Shown piece by piece: positions 1 through 11,018 of a DNA stretch of 64,000 bases; positions within the stretch are counted from its first letter, which is position 1, and the number at the start of each line of letters is the position of its first letter. Location: NCBI RefSeq assembly GCF_019316905.1, contig NZ_CP079216.1:1116001-1180000 (forward strand), read 5' to 3'. A model generated the notes under the pieces. It had not been told where the DNA came from. It made no database searches and worked only from the letters and a program-made list of their open reading frames with translations. A program made the translations under genes and the position numbers. This DNA comes from Tessaracoccus palaemonis. GTDB lineage: Bacteria > Actinomycetota > Actinomycetes > Propionibacteriales > Propionibacteriaceae.

Positions 1-106
1 TGGTCGTCCGCGTCGAAGACCTCCACCTGGCTGTCGACGACCATGCGATGTCGTGGTTCAATTCTGTGCCGGCCCGTTCTGCCGGGCGGCTAGTCTTGGC
101 CCCACC
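1..106. other. Window-edge sequence upstream of folC
   Basis: No complete gene is visible here. On the minus strand an ATG at 44 opens a reading frame that runs off the window edge (MVVDSQVEVFDADD), so the first codons of a divergent gene may be cut off. Too little is present to name it. The rest holds the folC -10 box (TAGTCT, 91-96). Confidence 0.3.
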
Positions 107-1441
107 ATGACCCAATCGACGCACGCAGAGCTCGTAGCAGAGCTGACCAGCCGCTGGCCCGAGCACCGGGTCGCACCCAGCCTCGGGCGCATCTCCGCGC
201 TGATGGAACTCCTCGGCGACCCCCAGCGCGCCACCCCCGTGATCCAGGTCGCGGGCACCAACGGCAAGGGCAGCACGGCCATCATGATCGAGACGCTGCT
301 CCGCGCGGCGGGGCTGCGGACCGGCCGCTTCGCCAGCCCGCACCTGGCAGACGTGCGGGAGCGCATCGTGATCGACGGCGAGCCCATCACCGTCGAGCGT
401 TTCGACGAGGTGTGGCGCGACATCGAGCCCTACGTCGCGATGGTCGACGAGCAGCAGATCGACGGCGTCGCCATGACGTTCTTCGAGGTCATCACGGGCA
501 TGGCCTACGCGGCCTTCGCCGACGCCCCCGTCGACGTGGCCGTCATGGAGGTGGGCCTCGGCGGACGCTGGGACGCCACGAGCGTCGCGGATGCCACCGT
601 CGCGGTGGTCGCGCCCATCGGTCTCGACCACACGCACATCCTGGGCGACACCCTCGCGGAGATCGCGGGGGAGAAGGCCGGCATCATCAAGGAGGGCGGC
701 ACCGCCGTCCTCGCCGGCCAGGATCCGGAGGCCGCCCGGGTGCTGCTCAACCGGGCCATCGAGGTCGGCGCCCCCGTCAAGGCGGAGGGCCCCGACTTCG
801 GGGTCCTCGCGCGGCAACTCGCCGTCGGCGGCCAGCTCCTGCGGCTCGAGACCACCGGCGGCCCCGTCGCCGACGTGTTCCTGCCCCTCTACGGCGAGCA
901 CATGGCCCGCAACGCGGCGCTCGCCGTCGCGGCGGTGGAGGCCTTCCTCGGATCCCAGCCGCTCAACCCTGAGATCATCGTCGAGGGCCTCGGTGCCGTC
1001 GAGGCGCCCGCCCGACTGCAGCTGGCCCGCACCTCGCCGCCCATCGTCGTCGACACGGCCCACAACCCGCAGGCGGCGCGTGTCACCATCGACGCGCTGA
1101 CGGAGAGCTTCGACTTCGCGCCCGTCATCGGCGTGGTCGCCATGATGAGCGACAAGGACGCGACGGGAGTGCTGGAGATCTTCGCCGAACGGATGGACCA
1201 GGTGGTCATCACGAAGGTGTCCTCCACTCCCCGGGCGCGCAGCGTCGACGACCTCGCCGCCGTCGCAGAGACGGTGTGGCGCACCGAGCAGGTCCACCGG
1301 GCCGGCACGATCGCGGAGGCGATCGACCTCGCCGTGATGCTCGCCGACACGGCAGACGGACAGGCGGGCGTGCTCGTCGCCGGGTCCGTCATCGCGGCCG
1401 GGGAGGCGCTCGAACTGCTCGCCACGGGGGAGGACGCGTGA
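107..1441 (+). CDS. folC: Bifunctional folylpolyglutamate synthase / dihydrofolate synthase
   Basis: A cytosolic Mur-ligase-family enzyme of 444 aa, the usual length for FolC. It adds glutamate to dihydropteroate and to folates using ATP. The P-loop GTNGKGS lies at residues 50-56, followed by the folate-site segment FASPHL and the HTHILGDT and GEKAGIIK blocks of the central ligase domain. The ATG at 107 is preferred over an upstream GTG at 53: it matches the family N-terminus, and TAGTCT at 91-96 fits a -10 box for a leaderless or nearly leaderless mRNA. The stop codon overlaps the GTG of the next gene, so translation is probably coupled. The folC-DUF4233-ndk order is common in actinobacteria. 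Confidence 0.95.
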   Translation: MTQSTHAELVAELTSRWPEHRVAPSLGRISALMELLGDPQRATPVIQVAGTNGKGSTAIMIETLLRAAGLRTGRFASPHLADVRERIVIDGEPITVERFDEVWRDIEPYVAMVDEQQIDGVAMTFFEVITGMAYAAFADAPVDVAVMEVGLGGRWDATSVADATVAVVAPIGLDHTHILGDTLAEIAGEKAGIIKEGGTAVLAGQDPEAARVLLNRAIEVGAPVKAEGPDFGVLARQLAVGGQLLRLETTGGPVADVFLPLYGEHMARNAALAVAAVEAFLGSQPLNPEIIVEGLGAVEAPARLQLARTSPPIVVDTAHNPQAARVTIDALTESFDFAPVIGVVAMMSDKDATGVLEIFAERMDQVVITKVSSTPRARSVDDLAAVAETVWRTEQVHRAGTIAEAIDLAVMLADTADGQAGVLVAGSVIAAGEALELLATGEDA

Positions 1442-1785
1442 CGCTCGACCCCGGGAGCCCGATGCACATGCCCGCCATGGGCACGCTGATCTGCCAGGTG
1501 ATCGTCATCTGGCTCGGCTACATCGGCATGATCCAGGTCTCCGACGTCTCCATGGGGGTCGGCGCAGCCTGGTGCGCCGTGGCGACGGTCCTCTGCCTCG
1601 TCGGCGTCGTCGGCCTGCGCCGGCGCTGGGGGTACCTGGTCGGCTGGGCCGCCCAGGTCGTGACGATCGGCCTCGGCCTCCTGACCCCGTGGATGTACGC
1701 CATGGGCATCATCTTCGCCCTCATCTGGGCGTCATGCGTCGTGCTCGGACGGCGCCTCGAGACCCGACAGGAGGCTGCCCAGTGA
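1438..1785 (+). CDS. DUF4233 small membrane protein
   Basis: A 115-aa protein with about four hydrophobic segments (roughly residues 13-30, 35-52, 58-75 and 78-98) and a charged C-terminus. It matches the DUF4233 family, which in actinobacteria is typically found directly after folC. No catalytic motif is visible and the function is unknown. The GTG start overlaps the folC stop as GTGA, and the 3' end overlaps the ndk start, so it is the middle gene of a translationally coupled operon. Confidence 0.85.
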   Translation: MTLDPGSPMHMPAMGTLICQVIVIWLGYIGMIQVSDVSMGVGAAWCAVATVLCLVGVVGLRRRWGYLVGWAAQVVTIGLGLLTPWMYAMGIIFALIWASCVVLGRRLETRQEAAQ

Positions 1786-2192
1786 CGCAGCGGACCTTCA
1801 TCATCATCAAGCCGGACGCGGTGTCGGCGGGCAACGTCGGCGATATCCTCGCGCGCTACGAGCGCGAGGGGCTCGTCATCGAGGCCCTGAGCCTGCGCAC
1901 GATCGACGACGACTTCGCCGACCGCCACTACCAGGAGCACGTCGGCCGCGACTACTACGCGCCGCTGCGTGACTTCATGACGTCGGGCCCCCTGGTGGCG
2001 GCCGTCGTCAGCGGCGACGACGCGGTCGCCCGCGTCAGGGTGCTGCACGGCGCGACCGACCCGGCGAAGGCGGCCCCTGGAACCATTCGGGCCCAGTTCG
2101 CCACCTCCACGCGTCACAACGCGGTACACGCCTCCGACTCGCAGGGCTCCGCGGACGCCGAGATCGCGCTCTGGTTCCCGGGCCTGACGTGA
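1782..2192 (+). CDS. ndk: Nucleoside diphosphate kinase
   Basis: A 136-aa protein, the standard length for Ndk, which balances NTP and dNTP pools by phosphate transfer through a phosphohistidine. The N-terminal TFIIIKPDAV block and the active-site block RHNAVHASDS are present, with the catalytic histidine at residue 116. GTG at 1782 is the start: AGGAGG at 1769-1774 lies 7 nt upstream and it overlaps the preceding stop codon. The stop overlaps the GTG of the CAAX-protease gene. Confidence 0.97.
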   Translation: MTQRTFIIIKPDAVSAGNVGDILARYEREGLVIEALSLRTIDDDFADRHYQEHVGRDYYAPLRDFMTSGPLVAAVVSGDDAVARVRVLHGATDPAKAAPGTIRAQFATSTRHNAVHASDSQGSADAEIALWFPGLT

Positions 2193-3220
2193 CGGACCCG
2201 CAGCCCCCACAGCATTACGGGCCGCCGCCGCAGTGGGCGCCGCCCCAGTGGTCGCCTCCCGACTGGCCGCCGCCGGCCGTGGCTCCCGCAGCCTTCGCGC
2301 CAGCGCCCGCCCCCGTGCTGCCCGTCACGCCGACGCGTTACCCGCAGTTCTGGCGCGCCCCCGGCCTGCCCGCCTGGCGCCCGATCGTCGCGGCGCTGGT
2401 CGGCGCGGTCCTGTTCCTCGTGGTGAGCACCGTCGTGACGCTCGTCGCGGTCTTCGTCGAGGCCGACATGACCGGCACCGACCTCATCGACCTGATCAAC
2501 TCGATGGCTGGGGGATCCTTCACGCCCGGCATCGTCTTCGCCAACAGCCTCGGCCTCGCGCTGCTCGTCCCCGTCGCTTTCCTGCTGGGCCGGATCGCCG
2601 GCCAGCGGCCCGGCTACCTGAGCAGCGTCGTCGGCCACTTCCGCTGGCGCTGGTTCTGGCCCGCGGTCGGGGTCGCGCTGGTCGGGATCGCCCTCTACAC
2701 GGGGATCTCCGTGCTCATCGACGGCGTCGACTCCCTCGGCCTGCAGATCTTCCCCTACTCCTGGTGGCTGTTCCTCGGCCTGATGCTCGTCACGCCGTTC
2801 CAGGCCGCCGCTGAGGAGTACCTGCTGCGCGGCGTCCTGCTGCGGACCGTCGGCTCCTGGATCCCGTCCGACCGCGTCGCCTTCGTCGTCGCGGCGGTCG
2901 TCAGCTCCGGCGTGTTCATGTCGCTGCACGCCGCGAGCGACCCGTGGCTCAACGTCTTCTACTTCACCATGGGCATGCTGCTCGCCTGGCTGACCTGGCG
3001 CACCGGCGGGCTGGAGGCCGCCGTGGCGGTGCACGTGGCGAACAACATGATCGGCATGGCCTTCGTCCCGTTCCAGGACATCGACGCGCTCTTCGACCGG
3101 GGCGAGGGCGCCGGCAGCCCGGCCGTGCTGATCCAGCTGGTCTTCGTCGCGGCGATCGTCGTCGTGGTCGAACTCATGGCCCGCAGGCGCGGGATCGAGG
3201 CCGCCGGCCCCCGTCAGTGA
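2189..3220 (+). CDS. CPBP-family (CAAX protease-like) intramembrane metalloprotease
   Basis: A 343-aa membrane protein. The first ~50 residues are proline-rich and probably cytosolic, followed by about eight membrane segments. The three Abi/CPBP motifs are visible: EEYLLRG (EExxxR), FMSLH (FxxxH) and HVANN (HxxxN), which together should form the metal and catalytic site. Homologues do prenyl-protein processing, bacteriocin immunity or regulated proteolysis; the substrate here cannot be read from sequence. GTG at 2189 overlaps the ndk stop as GTGA, so the gene is coupled to the folC operon. A hairpin overlaps its stop codon. Confidence 0.88.
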   Translation: MTDPQPPQHYGPPPQWAPPQWSPPDWPPPAVAPAAFAPAPAPVLPVTPTRYPQFWRAPGLPAWRPIVAALVGAVLFLVVSTVVTLVAVFVEADMTGTDLIDLINSMAGGSFTPGIVFANSLGLALLVPVAFLLGRIAGQRPGYLSSVVGHFRWRWFWPAVGVALVGIALYTGISVLIDGVDSLGLQIFPYSWWLFLGLMLVTPFQAAAEEYLLRGVLLRTVGSWIPSDRVAFVVAAVVSSGVFMSLHAASDPWLNVFYFTMGMLLAWLTWRTGGLEAAVAVHVANNMIGMAFVPFQDIDALFDRGEGAGSPAVLIQLVFVAAIVVVVELMARRRGIEAAGPRQ

Positions 3221-3231
3221 GGAACTGACGG
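3211..3231 (+). terminator. Stem-loop at the end of the folC-ndk-CAAX operon
   Basis: CCGTCAGT (3211-3218) pairs perfectly with ACTGACGG (3224-3231) around a 5-nt loop. The stem includes the stop codon of the CAAX-protease gene, and the -10 box of the next gene begins 12 nt later. There is no T-run, so termination strength is uncertain. Confidence 0.55.
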
Positions 3232-3258
3232 TACGCGCGGGTTATCCTTGTCCGCGCT

Positions 3259-5253
<1,995 letters not shown>

Positions 5254-5953
5254 TACGCCTCGGGCCGGTCGCGGCGCACGCAGTGGCCCGCGCCCGGCAC
5301 CTCGGTGACCCGCACGAGGTCGCCGGGGATCAGGTCCGGATCCGGGGCCATCGGTCCGTCGACGGGCACCAGGACGAGGGTGGGCGTGGTCAGCCGGTCG
5401 AAAAGGCCCGTCTCCCAGCCCATCCGGCCGAGCGTCAGCCCGCCCGCGAGGTAGCCGAGGTCGACGCGCTCCTTCGACTTGGCCCAGGCCAGCAGCTCCG
5501 GTCCGCTCCACGTGGACTCCGCGGCCTGCCGGGCGATCGCCGCGCCAGGGTTGGCGACGACCGATTCCACGAAGGGGAGGAACTCCGTGTCCTCGCCGGG
5601 TCGCGGTTTCGCGGGATCCTCCAGCACCAGCGCCCGGACCTTCTCCGGCACCCGGAGGGCGGCGCGGGCGGCCATCAGGCCGCCGAGCGAGTGCCCGACC
5701 AGCACGACGGGGGAGTCCTGCTCCTCCAGCACGGCGACGAGGTCGTCCTCCAGGATCTCCGCGGTGCGGGACAGCTCGTCGGGCCGGAAGCGCGGCGAGG
5801 CGCCGTGGCCGCGCTGGTCGACGGCCAGCAGCCGCCAGTGGCGGCCCCAGCGTTCGACGGCGTCCGGCCAGGCCGTGCCGTCGTCCGAGAGTCCGTGCAC
5901 GAGGATCATCGTCGGCGCGTCGTCGCGGCCGAACGTGTGGACGGTGAGTTCGC

Positions 5954-7141
5954 TCATGCGCCCCAACGTAGCTGGTCCTCGATGACGATCGGCCGGCAGG
6001 CGTAGAGCCCGGCGATCACCATGGGGATGCAGAGTGCCAACTGCAGGCCGATCGGCGCGACCCAGCCCCCGGTGACCTGGTGCAGGATGCCGAAGGACAG
6101 CGGCCCGACAGTCGCGATGGCGTAGCCGACGGCCTGCGCGAAGCCGCTCAGCGCGGCGGTCGCGGCCGGGGTGGTGGCGCGGGTGCCGAACAGCGCCAGG
6201 ATCAGCGGGAACGACGTGGTGCCGAGCGCCAGGAATACCGCCCACAGCCAGGGGACTGTCGTCGGCGCGCTCAGCAGCCCGACGTAGCCCACCACCAGGA
6301 AGCACATGATGACCAGGAAGAGTCGCCCGGGGTTCCTGGCGCGCGCCACGTAGGCCGGGATGAGGAACGCCGGGATCACGCCGACGCCCGTGGCGATGCC
6401 GAGCATCAGCCCGGCCTCGACCTCGCTCAGGCCCGCGCCGCGGTAGACCGACGGCAGCCACCCGAAGATCGAGTAGGCCTGCGCCGACTGGATGCCGAAG
6501 AACACCGCCATGGCCCAGCCGAGCGGCGTGCGGGCCACGCGGGCCAGCGACACCGGCTTCCCCGTCGACCCGGTCGCGGAGCGCCCGCGCAACAGCAGCG
6601 GCAGCCAGCACAGCAGGGCGAGGGCGGCGGCCACGATGCCCGCCGACAGGGCGGCACGCCAGCCGCCCAGCGCGTTCGCCAGCGGCACCGTCACGCTGCT
6701 CGCGGCGGTCAGGCCCAGCGACAGGGTGAGCGAGTAGAGCGACGTCGCCAGCGCGATCCGGTCAGGGTAGTGCAGGCGCACCAGCGTCGGCATCAGTACG
6801 TTGGCCAGCGCCATGCCTGCCAGCGCCAGCATCGACCAGCCGAGGAAGAGCGTCCCCGAGGGGGCCAGCACGCGCCCCGTCTGGCCCACGATGAGGGCCA
6901 CCAGCGCGAGCGCGATCGTCCACGACAGGCCGAGCCGCTGGGAGATCCACGGCGCGGTGGCGCCGAAGACGGCGAAGCAGATGGTCGGCAGCGACGTGAG
7001 CAGCCCGGCGGTGGCGCCGCTGAGGCCGAGGTCGACGGTGATCTCGGTCAGCACCGGGCCGATCGAGGAGGCGACCGGGCGCAGGTTGAAGGCCAACGCC
7101 AGGATCGCCACCAGGGGCCACCACCGTCTGAGCCAGGTCAT
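5954..7141 (-). CDS. MFS transporter, CynX/NimT-like
   Basis: A 395-aa protein with about twelve membrane segments. The N-terminal FNLRPVASSIGPVLTEI block is typical of the cyanate/nitroimidazole-transporter branch of the major facilitator superfamily. The transported compound is unknown; family members move small anions or drugs across the cytoplasmic membrane. It is divergent from the DUF2344 gene and coupled by a 4-nt overlap to the hydrolase downstream. This two-gene unit interrupts the usual TIGR03960-TIGR03936 pair. Confidence 0.88.
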   Translation of the reverse strand: MTWLRRWWPLVAILALAFNLRPVASSIGPVLTEITVDLGLSGATAGLLTSLPTICFAVFGATAPWISQRLGLSWTIALALVALIVGQTGRVLAPSGTLFLGWSMLALAGMALANVLMPTLVRLHYPDRIALATSLYSLTLSLGLTAASSVTVPLANALGGWRAALSAGIVAAALALLCWLPLLLRGRSATGSTGKPVSLARVARTPLGWAMAVFFGIQSAQAYSIFGWLPSVYRGAGLSEVEAGLMLGIATGVGVIPAFLIPAYVARARNPGRLFLVIMCFLVVGYVGLLSAPTTVPWLWAVFLALGTTSFPLILALFGTRATTPAATAALSGFAQAVGYAIATVGPLSFGILHQVTGGWVAPIGLQLALCIPMVIAGLYACRPIVIEDQLRWGA

Positions 7142-7226
7142 CGTCTCGGGTCTCTTCTCGTCGGGGGAAGGGGAACCACGTCACCCTATCCTCGTCGTCG
7201 GGCAGCGCCCAGTTACACTTCACGCC

Positions 7227-7925
7227 GTGGGAAATCGACAGCCGCCGGTCCAGCAGGCCCCGCCTGCACAGAAGCTCCGCCTCCGCTACGCCAAGCGCGG
7301 GCCCGGCCGGTTCACGTCTCACCGCGACTTCGGGCGCGCCCTCGAGCGTGCCCTCCGGCGCGCCGAGATCCCGATGGCCTACTCGTCCGGCTTCAACCCG
7401 CATCCCCGCATCTCCTACGCCAACGCAGCGCCCACGTCCGCCGCGTCGGAGGCCGAGTACGTCGAGCTGGGGCTGAGGGAGGTCTGCGACCCGGCGAAGA
7501 TCATCGCGGCCCTCAACGAGGTGCTCCCCACGGGGTTCGTCGTGCTGGCCGCGACCGACGCTGTCAAGGCTTCCCTCGGCGACCTCCTGCAGGCCTCCGA
7601 CTGGGTGCTGAAGGTCGCCGGGGCCGAGCCCGGCGTGCTCGCCGGGGCCGTGGCAGGGCTCCTGGCGCGGGACGAGTTCCCCGTCGAGCGCATGACGAAG
7701 AACGGCCTGCGCAGCTTCGACGTGCGGTCGGCCATCATCTCGCTCGAGGCGACGGACGACGAGACGCTCCGGCTCCGCTCGATCCATCAGACGCCGCTGG
7801 TGCGGCCCGACGACGTCATGACGGCGCTCAGGATGATCGACGACCGGGTGCCGCAGCAGGCCCTGCTGACCCGCCTGGTGCAGGGGCCGCTCCGCGACGG
7901 GGAGATCGGCGACCCGCTCAGCTGA
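7227..7925 (+). CDS. TIGR03936 / DUF2344 family protein
   Basis: A 232-aa protein. The family signature begins after a ~15-residue linker (KLRLRYAKRGPGRFTSHRDF) and continues through GFNPHPRISYA. TIGR03936 proteins occur next to TIGR03960 radical-SAM proteins and RNase E/G; sometimes the two are fused, suggesting a shared, still unassigned role. GTG 7227 is chosen because TACACT (7214-7219) lies 7 nt upstream and no Shine-Dalgarno is present. A longer reading frame upstream of 7227 is antisense to the MFS gene and is rejected. Confidence 0.88.
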   Translation: MGNRQPPVQQAPPAQKLRLRYAKRGPGRFTSHRDFGRALERALRRAEIPMAYSSGFNPHPRISYANAAPTSAASEAEYVELGLREVCDPAKIIAALNEVLPTGFVVLAATDAVKASLGDLLQASDWVLKVAGAEPGVLAGAVAGLLARDEFPVERMTKNGLRSFDVRSAIISLEATDDETLRLRSIHQTPLVRPDDVMTALRMIDDRVPQQALLTRLVQGPLRDGEIGDPLS

Positions 7926-8142
7926 CGGGTGAAATCCGCGGACCCGCCGGGCGCAGATGGCGCCTTTTTGGTGACCTGTGAGAGAATGACCCGTAGGTCA
8001 GGGCACCTCCCGGTGCCACCAGGGGCGGCGGGAACCGCACCGCGGCAAGCGTGCCGCGACTCTTCACCCGCTCCGGTCGACCGTCAGTCTTAGCGCACAG
8101 CCCGCTGTGCCAGGTCCGCGCGTTCGCGCGTTAAGGAGCCGC
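7926..8142 (+). promoter_or_regulatory. 5' leader region of the RNase E/G gene
   Basis: This 217-nt gap holds no gene. It contains several short G+C-rich inverted repeats (for example CGGCAAGCGTGCCG near 8043) and ends in a strong Shine-Dalgarno AAGGAG (8133-8138). Long structured leaders are known for rne genes, whose product trims its own mRNA. Such control here is inference. Confidence 0.35.
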
Positions 8143-10896
8143 ATGCTCGACACGGAAAACGGTCCGGAAAACACAACACCGACCACCCCCACCCGTCGCC
8201 GCAGGGCAGCCGCCCGCCCGGCCGGGGCCCCCGTCAAGGTCGAGGCCCCCGCCCAGCCAGAGGTCACCGTGCAGCCCGAGATCGCGCAGGCCGAGGTCCC
8301 GGCACAGCCCGAGGCCCCCGCGGTCGAGGCGTCCGCCGCGGCCCCCGAGGAGGACCTCACCCCGAAGCGTCGCCGCGCCAGCACCCGGGTCGCCGAGCCC
8401 GCCGGCCGCCGTCGTCGCGTGCAGGTCGCCGACGAGACCCCTGCCGCAGATCAGGCCGAGGCCCCCGCGGACACGGCGCCCGAGGCCCCGGCCGACGACG
8501 CCCCCGCCGAGCCCGTGAAGAAGCCCGCGCGTCGTCGCGCCACCCGCCAGAGCGCCCCCGCCGAGAAGGCGCCTGCACCGGAAACCCCCGCCGCCGTCGA
8601 GGCGCCGGCCCCCGAGGTCGTGGCCGAGCCTGTCGTGGAGGAGGCCCCCGCTGTCGTCGCCGAGCCCGCGGAGACGAAGCCGGCCCGTCGCCGTCGCGCC
8701 GCTTCCCGCCCCGCCGCGGCCCCGGAGCCCGCCGCGGCCCCGGAGCCCGTCGAGGCACCCGCCGTCGACGAGGCCGCCGCGGCGCCCGAGGCCGCCGTCA
8801 CCCCGGAGCCCGAGGTCGCCCCCGAGCCGGTGCCCGAGGCCGAACCCACCCGCGAGGCGCCCCGCGCCCGGCGTCGCCGCGCGGCGCGACCCGCCGCAGC
8901 CCCCGAGCCCGCCTCCGACGCGGACGAGTCCGATCCCATCGGCGCCGCGCTGCGCGAGGCCGAGAAGCTCGCCGAGGCGCGCAAGGCCGTGCTCGCCGAC
9001 CCGTTCATGACGGCCGAGGCCCGCGCGGCCGAGCTGGCCGCGCTCGCCGGGGCCATCGCCGGCGACGACGATGAGGACGAGGACGAGGAGGCCGCCGAGG
9101 CCGACACCGACGAGGAGTCCACGGACGCCGAGGAGGCGGATGACTCCGAGGAGAACGAGGACGAGGACGCCGACGCCGAGGAGTCGGACGCGCGCCCGTC
9201 GCGCCGTCGCCGCCGCCGTGGCGGCCGCCGTCGCCGCCGCTCCGACTCCCGCGACGACAGCGAGGGCGAGCAGGGCGACGACGCGGACGAGAACGGCGAG
9301 TCCTCCGACGAGCAGGGCGCCGACACCGACGCCGAGGGCGAGCCCGACGGCGAGGCCGAGTCTTCCGATGAGGGCGGCTCGACCACGCGTCGCCGTCGCC
9401 GCCGTCGCCGTCGTGGCGAGGGTGAGTCCCACGGCACCGGCGACGACGAGATCACCGGCATCGAGGGATCGACCCGCATGGAGGCCAAGCGGCAGCGCCG
9501 CAAGGAGTCCCGCGCCGCCGGCCGACGCCGCGCCCCGATCCTCAGCGAGGCCGAGTTCCTGGCCCGACGCGAGTCCGTCGACCGTCGCCTCCTCATCCGC
9601 CAGAAGGAGGAGTACACCCAGCTGGCGGTCATCGAGGACGACATCCTGGTGGAGCACTACGTCGACAAGGCGTCTGCCACGTCGCTGATCGGCAACATCT
9701 ACCTCGGCAAGGTGCAGAACGTGCTGCCGAGCATGGAGGCCGCCTTCATCGACATCGGCCGCGGCCGTAACGCCGTGCTGTACGCGGGCGAGGTCGACTG
9801 GGCCTCCTTCAACGTCTCCGGCGAGGACCGCAAGGTCGAGAAGGTCCTCAAGTCCGGCCAGAGCGTCCTCGTGCAGGTCACGAAGGACCCCGTCGGCGCG
9901 AAGGGTGCCCGCCTCACGGCGCACATCTCCCTGCCCGGCCGCTACATCGTCTACTCGCCGGGCGGCCACCTGTCCGGCATCTCCCGCAAGCTGCCCGACA
10001 CCGAGCGCCACCGCCTGCGCACGGTGCTCGGCAACCTGATCTCCGACGAGGAGTCCGTGATCGTGCGGACGGCCGCCGAGGGCGTCAGCGAGGACGAGCT
10101 GGTACGCGACGTCAACCGGCTCAAGGCCCAGTGGGAGGTCATCGAGAAGAAGTCCAAGCAGGGCGGCGCCCCGGAGGCCCTCTACTCGGAGCCCGACCTC
10201 ACCCTGCGGATCGTCCGTGACCTGTTCACGGAGGACTTCGGGCACCTGATCGTCCAGGGCAACGGCTCGCAGGAGGACTCCTACGAGGCCATCGCCGCCT
10301 ACGTGGACCATGTCGCCCCGCACCTGAAGGACCGCCTCGAGCAGTTCGAGGTCGGCGACGACGGCCGCGACCTGTTCGCGCAGTACAAGGTCGACGACCA
10401 GATCGCCAAGGCGCTCGACCGCAAGGTCTACCTCCCGTCGGGCGGCTCGCTGGTCATCGACCGCACCGAGGCCATGACCGTCATCGACGTCAACACCGGC
10501 CGCTTCACCGGCTCGGCTGGCAATCTCGAGGCCACCGTCACCTCCAACAACCTGGAGGCGGCCGAGGAGATCGTCCGACAGCTGAGGCTCCGCGACATCG
10601 GCGGCATCATCGTGATCGACTTCATCGACATGGTGCTCCCGAGCAACCGTGACCTGCTGCTGCGTCGTCTCGTCGAGTGCCTCGGCCGCGACCGGACCCG
10701 CCACCAGGTCGCCGAGGTCACGAGCCTCGGTCTGGTCCAGCTGACCCGCAAGAAGATCGGCACGGGGCTGGCGGAGGCCTTCACCGAGCCGTGCGAGCAC
10801 TGCCACGGGGCCGGGTACCTGCGCTTCGACGAGCCCGTCGACTCGCAGGCCCCCGCAGACGGTGGCGAGCGCAAGCCCCGTCGCCGCAGGAAGTGA
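8143..10896 (+). CDS. rne: Ribonuclease E/G
   Basis: A 917-aa endoribonuclease for mRNA decay and rRNA/tRNA processing. Residues 1 to ~470 are low-complexity: Ala/Pro/Glu stretches with arginine patches, an acidic tract (~305-345), then runs of arginine, consistent with a disordered RNA- or partner-binding arm placed N-terminally as in actinobacteria. The S1 domain starts around 487; the DNase-I-like catalytic region holds LVIDRTEAMTVIDVNTG and IIVIDFIDM; the Zn-link CEHC is Cys884/Cys887. ATG 8143, not GTG 8107, is the start because AAGGAG lies 4 nt upstream. The tail after the core is short (~30 aa). A strong hairpin follows. Confidence 0.93.
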   Translation: MLDTENGPENTTPTTPTRRRRAAARPAGAPVKVEAPAQPEVTVQPEIAQAEVPAQPEAPAVEASAAAPEEDLTPKRRRASTRVAEPAGRRRRVQVADETPAADQAEAPADTAPEAPADDAPAEPVKKPARRRATRQSAPAEKAPAPETPAAVEAPAPEVVAEPVVEEAPAVVAEPAETKPARRRRAASRPAAAPEPAAAPEPVEAPAVDEAAAAPEAAVTPEPEVAPEPVPEAEPTREAPRARRRRAARPAAAPEPASDADESDPIGAALREAEKLAEARKAVLADPFMTAEARAAELAALAGAIAGDDDEDEDEEAAEADTDEESTDAEEADDSEENEDEDADAEESDARPSRRRRRRGGRRRRRSDSRDDSEGEQGDDADENGESSDEQGADTDAEGEPDGEAESSDEGGSTTRRRRRRRRRGEGESHGTGDDEITGIEGSTRMEAKRQRRKESRAAGRRRAPILSEAEFLARRESVDRRLLIRQKEEYTQLAVIEDDILVEHYVDKASATSLIGNIYLGKVQNVLPSMEAAFIDIGRGRNAVLYAGEVDWASFNVSGEDRKVEKVLKSGQSVLVQVTKDPVGAKGARLTAHISLPGRYIVYSPGGHLSGISRKLPDTERHRLRTVLGNLISDEESVIVRTAAEGVSEDELVRDVNRLKAQWEVIEKKSKQGGAPEALYSEPDLTLRIVRDLFTEDFGHLIVQGNGSQEDSYEAIAAYVDHVAPHLKDRLEQFEVGDDGRDLFAQYKVDDQIAKALDRKVYLPSGGSLVIDRTEAMTVIDVNTGRFTGSAGNLEATVTSNNLEAAEEIVRQLRLRDIGGIIVIDFIDMVLPSNRDLLLRRLVECLGRDRTRHQVAEVTSLGLVQLTRKKIGTGLAEAFTEPCEHCHGAGYLRFDEPVDSQAPADGGERKPRRRRK

Positions 10897-10900
10897 GCGT

Positions 10901-10933
10901 CGCGCCCGGTTTGGTCCAGACCGGCCGGGCGCG
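10901..10933 (+). terminator. rne terminator hairpin
   Basis: CGCGCCCGG (10901-10909) pairs with CCGGGCGCG (10925-10933), with a nested GGTC/GACC stem inside, starting 5 nt after the rne stop. TT and the rpmB -10 box follow directly. Confidence 0.7.
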
Positions 10934-10940
10934 TTAGAAT
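10911..10940 (+). promoter_or_regulatory. Probable rpmB promoter overlapping the rne terminator
   Basis: TTGGTC (10911-10916) and TAGAAT (10935-10940) are separated by 18 bp. The -35 lies inside the terminator stem-loop, so one 40-bp stretch would both end rne transcription and start rpmB transcription. About 75 nt of leader follow. Confidence 0.5.
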
Positions 10941-11018
10941 CTACAGGTTGCCTTCTCCGGAGGGCGCCGAATCCAATCCAGGCCGTGGCCTGGGCACGAG
11001 CAAATCAAGGAGAATCCA

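Noticed and set aside
6801-7226. N-terminal extension of the DUF2344 protein
   Set aside because: The extension is antisense to the MFS gene; the leaderless GTG at 7227 matches the family start.
8131-10806. Minus-strand open frame of 891 codons opposite rne
   Set aside because: Antisense shadow; RNase E/G on the plus strand has full domain structure and a good start.
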